The notes beneath the pieces were generated by a model. The model was given only the letters and a program-made list of their open reading frames with translations. It was not told the DNA's origin and did not search any database. This document shows, piece by piece, positions 61,621 to 64,000 of a stretch of DNA of 64,000 nucleotides. Source of the stretch: G963923955 sp963923955 (lineage in GTDB: Bacteria; Pseudomonadota; Gammaproteobacteria; Eutrophobiales; Eutrophobiaceae). The stretch spans positions 186,001 through 250,000 of the forward strand of contig OZ000552.1 of the NCBI GenBank assembly GCA_963923955.1, read 5' to 3'. The translations under genes and the position numbers were made by a program. Position 1 is the first letter of the stretch, and each line of letters opens with the position of its first letter.

Positions 61621-61733
61621 GATTTTTATCCTTCCCAAATGTAATTACTAAACAGACACCCGCCCTTATTTAAGCGGGCATTAAGGCGAGCGGGCATCGG
61701 CCCTTCCCGCCACAGGGGGTGAAGCGCGATTTT

Positions 61734-62045
61734 TTAAGAAGAGGAGGGCGGTGCGCGCGCGGTGGCTGGTCGTGATTTATCTTGGGAGTATGCGGCTGTG
61801 GCTAATGGGATTGCGCTCGCCCCCGGTTTAAGGCCGGGCAGGCAATGAGGGACGGGGGCGGCGGCATCAGTGGATGCCGATTGCAGCACACATTCAGCGC
61901 AATAATCATCTGCGGCCTGTACGCCGTGGCCCAGTTCATGGGCGATGACGAGCGCCTGTCCGAACAGCAACAGCATGGCCAGCAGGACGCTTCGCAGCCG
62001 CAAGGAATCCGGGCGCATGAATCGAATAACAGTGCATGTATTCAT
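61734..62045 (-). CDS. Small secreted His/Cys protein upstream of the zinc receptor
   Basis: 103 residues from ATG 62045; a Met at 62018 (MRPDSLRLRS) may be the real start because 62045 lies only 8 bases from the Zur palindrome. Signal peptide LLAMLLLFGQALVIA, then AHELGHGVQ, DDYCAECVLQ and PHCLPG: His and Cys that could bind metal. It precedes the znuD-like gene in the same direction (113-bp gap) and faces the Zur box, so a zinc-linked periplasmic role is inferred. Confidence 0.72.
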   Translation of the reverse strand: MNTCTVIRFMRPDSLRLRSVLLAMLLLFGQALVIAHELGHGVQAADDYCAECVLQSASTDAAAPVPHCLPGLKPGASAIPLATAAYSQDKSRPATARAPPSSS

Positions 62046-62052
62046 AAGAAAA

Positions 62053-62071
62053 AATGTTATACTATAACATT
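62053..62071. promoter_or_regulatory. Zur box (perfect 19-bp palindrome)
   Basis: AATGTTATA-C-TATAACATT: 9-bp arms around one base, matching the gammaproteobacterial Zur consensus GTTATANTATAAC. It lies between the divergently transcribed small-protein/znuD-like genes and zur-znuA-znuC, so one operator would repress both sides when zinc is sufficient. Confidence 0.88.
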
Positions 62072-62124
62072 ACACCGATGCAAGCGATTCTAATAGAAAA
62101 ACTTCAAAGAAACACTGGATATTC

Positions 62125-62619
62125 ATGGACAAAATGCGGGTATTACGTGAATTTACCGCGGCCAGGCACGAGCATGTCGCCTGTGTCAGGGCGGCGCTGG
62201 GTGCGGCGGAAGCAACATGCCGCAGGCGCGGTCGGCGGCTGACGCCTATCCGGCGGCGGGTGTTGGAGTTGGTATGGGGCGGGCATGAGCCGGTCAAGGC
62301 CTATGATCTGCTCCAGCACCTGCAGCGAGAACACAAGGCTGCCGCGCCGGCAACGGTCTATCGCGCCCTGAATTTTCTCCTGCAAGCGGGGCTGGTGCAT
62401 AGAATTGAATCCTTGAATGCCTATGTCGGTTGTGGCCGCCCCGGACATGGCGATGCCGGGCAGTTTTTGATCTGTGAGCACTGTGGCGAGGTGGCTGAGT
62501 TGGACGATGCCGAACTCGCAGCCCTGATCGCAACCAAGGCCGATGAGCTGGGCTTTGCCGTTGCAAACAAGGTGATTGAATTGCAAGGCACCTGTGCGGA
62601 GTGCCGGCCATCCGGCTAG
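62125..62619 (+). CDS. zur: Zinc uptake regulator, Fur family
   Basis: 164 residues. Fur fold: winged helix RRRGRRLTPIRRRVLELVWG, AAAPATVYRALNFLLQAGLV, and the structural zinc Cys pairs in CEHCGEV and GTCAECRPSG. Position beside znuA and behind a Zur box identifies it as Zur rather than Fur. Probably autoregulated, since the box lies in its own promoter region. Confidence 0.93.
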   Translation: MDKMRVLREFTAARHEHVACVRAALGAAEATCRRRGRRLTPIRRRVLELVWGGHEPVKAYDLLQHLQREHKAAAPATVYRALNFLLQAGLVHRIESLNAYVGCGRPGHGDAGQFLICEHCGEVAELDDAELAALIATKADELGFAVANKVIELQGTCAECRPSG

Positions 62620-62628
62620 GCTTCTCGC

Positions 62629-63468
62629 ATGCCCCTCATGTTCAGGTACTTGGCCGCACTCGTTTTTTTCATCTGCTGTATGCAGGCCGGCGTAGCCGGT
62701 GCGACACCGCCCTTAAAAATATTCGTCAGCATCCCGCCGCAGAAATACCTGGTTGAGCGGATAGGTGCTGAGCATGTGGATGTTCGTATCATGCTAAACC
62801 CCGGCGACTCCCCGGAGACCTTCGACCCAAGCCCGGGGAAACTACGGGAATTGACCGCAGCACAGATCTATTTTCAGATCGGCGTGCCCTTTGAGCAGGT
62901 GTGGATGGAGACCATCAGCGCCGGCAACGGCAGGCTGGAGATCGTTGCGTGTTGTGCGGCTATTCTGCAGAGCCAGTCTGCTGGGCATGATAATCATGTA
63001 TGGACCAGCCCGCGCAATGCGCTGGCGATTGCCGCGCAGATCAAGGACAGGCTGAGCGCGCATGATCCGCAAAATGCAGCCGAGTATGAAAACAACTACC
63101 AGGCACTGGCCGCCGATCTCAGGCAATTAGACGCCCACATCATCAAGGCGCTTGGTTCCCGCCGTACCTCCTACTTCATCATCTCGCATGCATCCCTGGG
63201 ACACTATGCGGCGCACTATGGCCTGACCCAGTTATCGCTGGAGAAAAACGGCCGCCAACTGGGGGCGAAGGGCCTGGCCAGGCTCATAGACAAGGCGCAA
63301 CGGGAAAGGCTCGATATCTTGTTCGTGCAAAAGCAACATCACTCGCCGGGCGAGGCCGCCTTCGTTGGTGAGTTGGGGGTGCAGGTGGTTGAAATTGATC
63401 CTTTGGCCGAGGATTATATCGTCGGCCTGCAGCAGCTGACCAAGGCCATCGCACAGGCGGTGGAGTAG
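62629..63468 (+). CDS. znuA: ZnuA-type metal-binding protein
   Basis: 279 residues. Signal peptide YLAALVFFICCMQAGVAGAT, then the cluster A-I metal-binding fold: VSIPPQKYLVERIG, NPGDSPETFDPSPGKLREL, DNHVWTSPRNALAIA, FIISHASLGHYAAHYGL and VVEIDPLAEDYI. His in NHVWTSP and SHASLGHY and Asp in EIDPLA can bind zinc; the usual first His (PHxYxP) is replaced by Glu-Thr-Phe (PETFDPSP), and no His-rich loop is present. Delivers zinc to the ZnuBC transporter. Ten bases after zur. Confidence 0.9.
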   Translation: MPLMFRYLAALVFFICCMQAGVAGATPPLKIFVSIPPQKYLVERIGAEHVDVRIMLNPGDSPETFDPSPGKLRELTAAQIYFQIGVPFEQVWMETISAGNGRLEIVACCAAILQSQSAGHDNHVWTSPRNALAIAAQIKDRLSAHDPQNAAEYENNYQALAADLRQLDAHIIKALGSRRTSYFIISHASLGHYAAHYGLTQLSLEKNGRQLGAKGLARLIDKAQRERLDILFVQKQHHSPGEAAFVGELGVQVVEIDPLAEDYIVGLQQLTKAIAQAVE

Positions 63469-63470
63469 CA

Positions 63471-64000
63471 GTGTCGGCGGCTATCTGCTTTGATGAGGTT
63501 GACTATGCCTATGGCCGGGCAAGGGTGCTGGAGCGGGTCAATCTCACGGTGGAGGCAGAAGAGTTCTTCGGCCTGATCGGCCCTAATGGCGCCGGCAAGA
63601 GCACCTTGCTCAAACTGCTGCTGGGCGTCTTGCCGCCGGATACAGGCACCATAGAAGTGCTGGGGCAGGCACCCGCACTGGCCCGTCATCGCATCGGCTA
63701 TGTCCCGCAAGGCCCTTCCTTTCCGAAGAATTTCCCCATCAGTGTCCTGGACGTGGTCTTGCTAGGCCGTCTGGGCAGCAAGAACCCCCCAGGCGGCTTT
63801 AGCCCAACCGACCGGGAATTGGCCATGGAGGCGCTGCGCGTAGTGGAGATCCCGGAACTGGCGGGGCGGGCGATCAAGAGCTTATCGGGTGGGCAGCTGC
63901 AACGCATGTTGGTCGCCCGTGCCCTGGCGTGTAAGCCGGAGATATTGGTGCTGGATGAGCCGACGGCAAATGTTGACAGCCGGGCCGAGGCGAAGATCTT
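63471..64000 (+). CDS. znuC: ZnuC-type ABC ATPase (3' end missing)
   Basis: 176 residues visible from GTG 63471, two bases after the znuA stop; the frame is open at the right edge. Walker A LIGPNGAGKSTLLK, Q-loop YVPQGPSFPK, signature LSGGQLQRMLVARAL, Walker B ILVLDEPTANVD. Powers zinc import; the permease znuB is expected just beyond the window. Confidence 0.93.
   Translation, partial: MSAAICFDEVDYAYGRARVLERVNLTVEAEEFFGLIGPNGAGKSTLLKLLLGVLPPDTGTIEVLGQAPALARHRIGYVPQGPSFPKNFPISVLDVVLLGRLGSKNPPGGFSPTDRELAMEALRVVEIPELAGRAIKSLSGGQLQRMLVARALACKPEILVLDEPTANVDSRAEAKI

Overview
This window comes from a Gram-negative bacterium, most probably a gammaproteobacterium. The evidence is two TonB-dependent receptors, an outer-membrane-style lipoprotein export gene (lnt), the enteric-like block miaB-phoH-ybeY-corC-lnt, a trp operon with a Trp-codon leader and a fused trpCF, and a Zur/ZnuA/ZnuC/ZnuD-like zinc regulon. 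Most of the DNA is GC-rich; a visibly AT-richer islet lies at about 46.7-48.3 kb. I cannot name a genus.

Layout. 1-3.7 kb: MoxR / DUF58 / transglutaminase operon (last gene runs off the left edge). 3.9-10 kb and 19.3-22.6 kb: a purine and 5'-modified nucleoside salvage region: phosphoribosyltransferase, guanine deaminase, class II aldolase, MtnA, MTA/SAH-type deaminase and a divergent DeoD, then a canonical DeoD, YdcZ-type permease, NupC and DeoC. Read together, the first set could take methylthioadenosine via methylthioinosine and methylthioribose-1-P to dihydroxyacetone phosphate (a deaminase-first DHAP shunt). 10.4-19.2 kb: a DUF3604 lipoprotein, a TonB receptor, a PhoD-type phosphatase, an uncharacterised two-gene unit starting with a 42-residue protein, HupE/UreJ and a membrane PPIase. 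22.6-24.8 kb: dense palindromic repeats around one glycosyltransferase. 24.8-29.7 kb: trp operon (trpL attenuator, trpE, trpG, trpD, trpCF; no trpBA), convergent with pmbA. 31.1-35.0 kb: uvrD, a TRAP-type binding lipoprotein, a membrane cytochrome c5-type protein.

35.1-44.4 kb is a defence island beginning at tRNA-Arg(CCG): a type I Zorya operon (zorABCD, minus strand) followed divergently by a methyltransferase-HNH fusion. Both zorA and zorD are split by a -1 frame change. The zorA break sits exactly on a canonical A-AAA-AAC heptamer followed by TGA and a short GC hairpin, and the split-off 65-codon piece carries the first transmembrane helix, so programmed frameshifting is a real possibility. 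44.7-46.7 kb: hemE and a DUF368 protein. 46.8-48.3 kb: a DpnA/MboIB-like methyltransferase with an unknown partner. 48.4-54.5 kb: miaB-phoH-ybeY-corC-lnt plus a secreted ATP-dependent DNA ligase. 54.9-58.1 kb: tungstate-type ABC permease/ATPase, three stacked hairpins, and two small uncharacterised genes. 58.1-58.5 kb: tRNA-Met followed by two 167-bp repeats that each carry the tRNA 3' end, like the rtT repeats of the E. coli tyrT locus. 58.7-64 kb: OsmC, TusA, and the zinc regulon arranged divergently around a perfect 19-bp Zur palindrome; znuC runs off the right edge.
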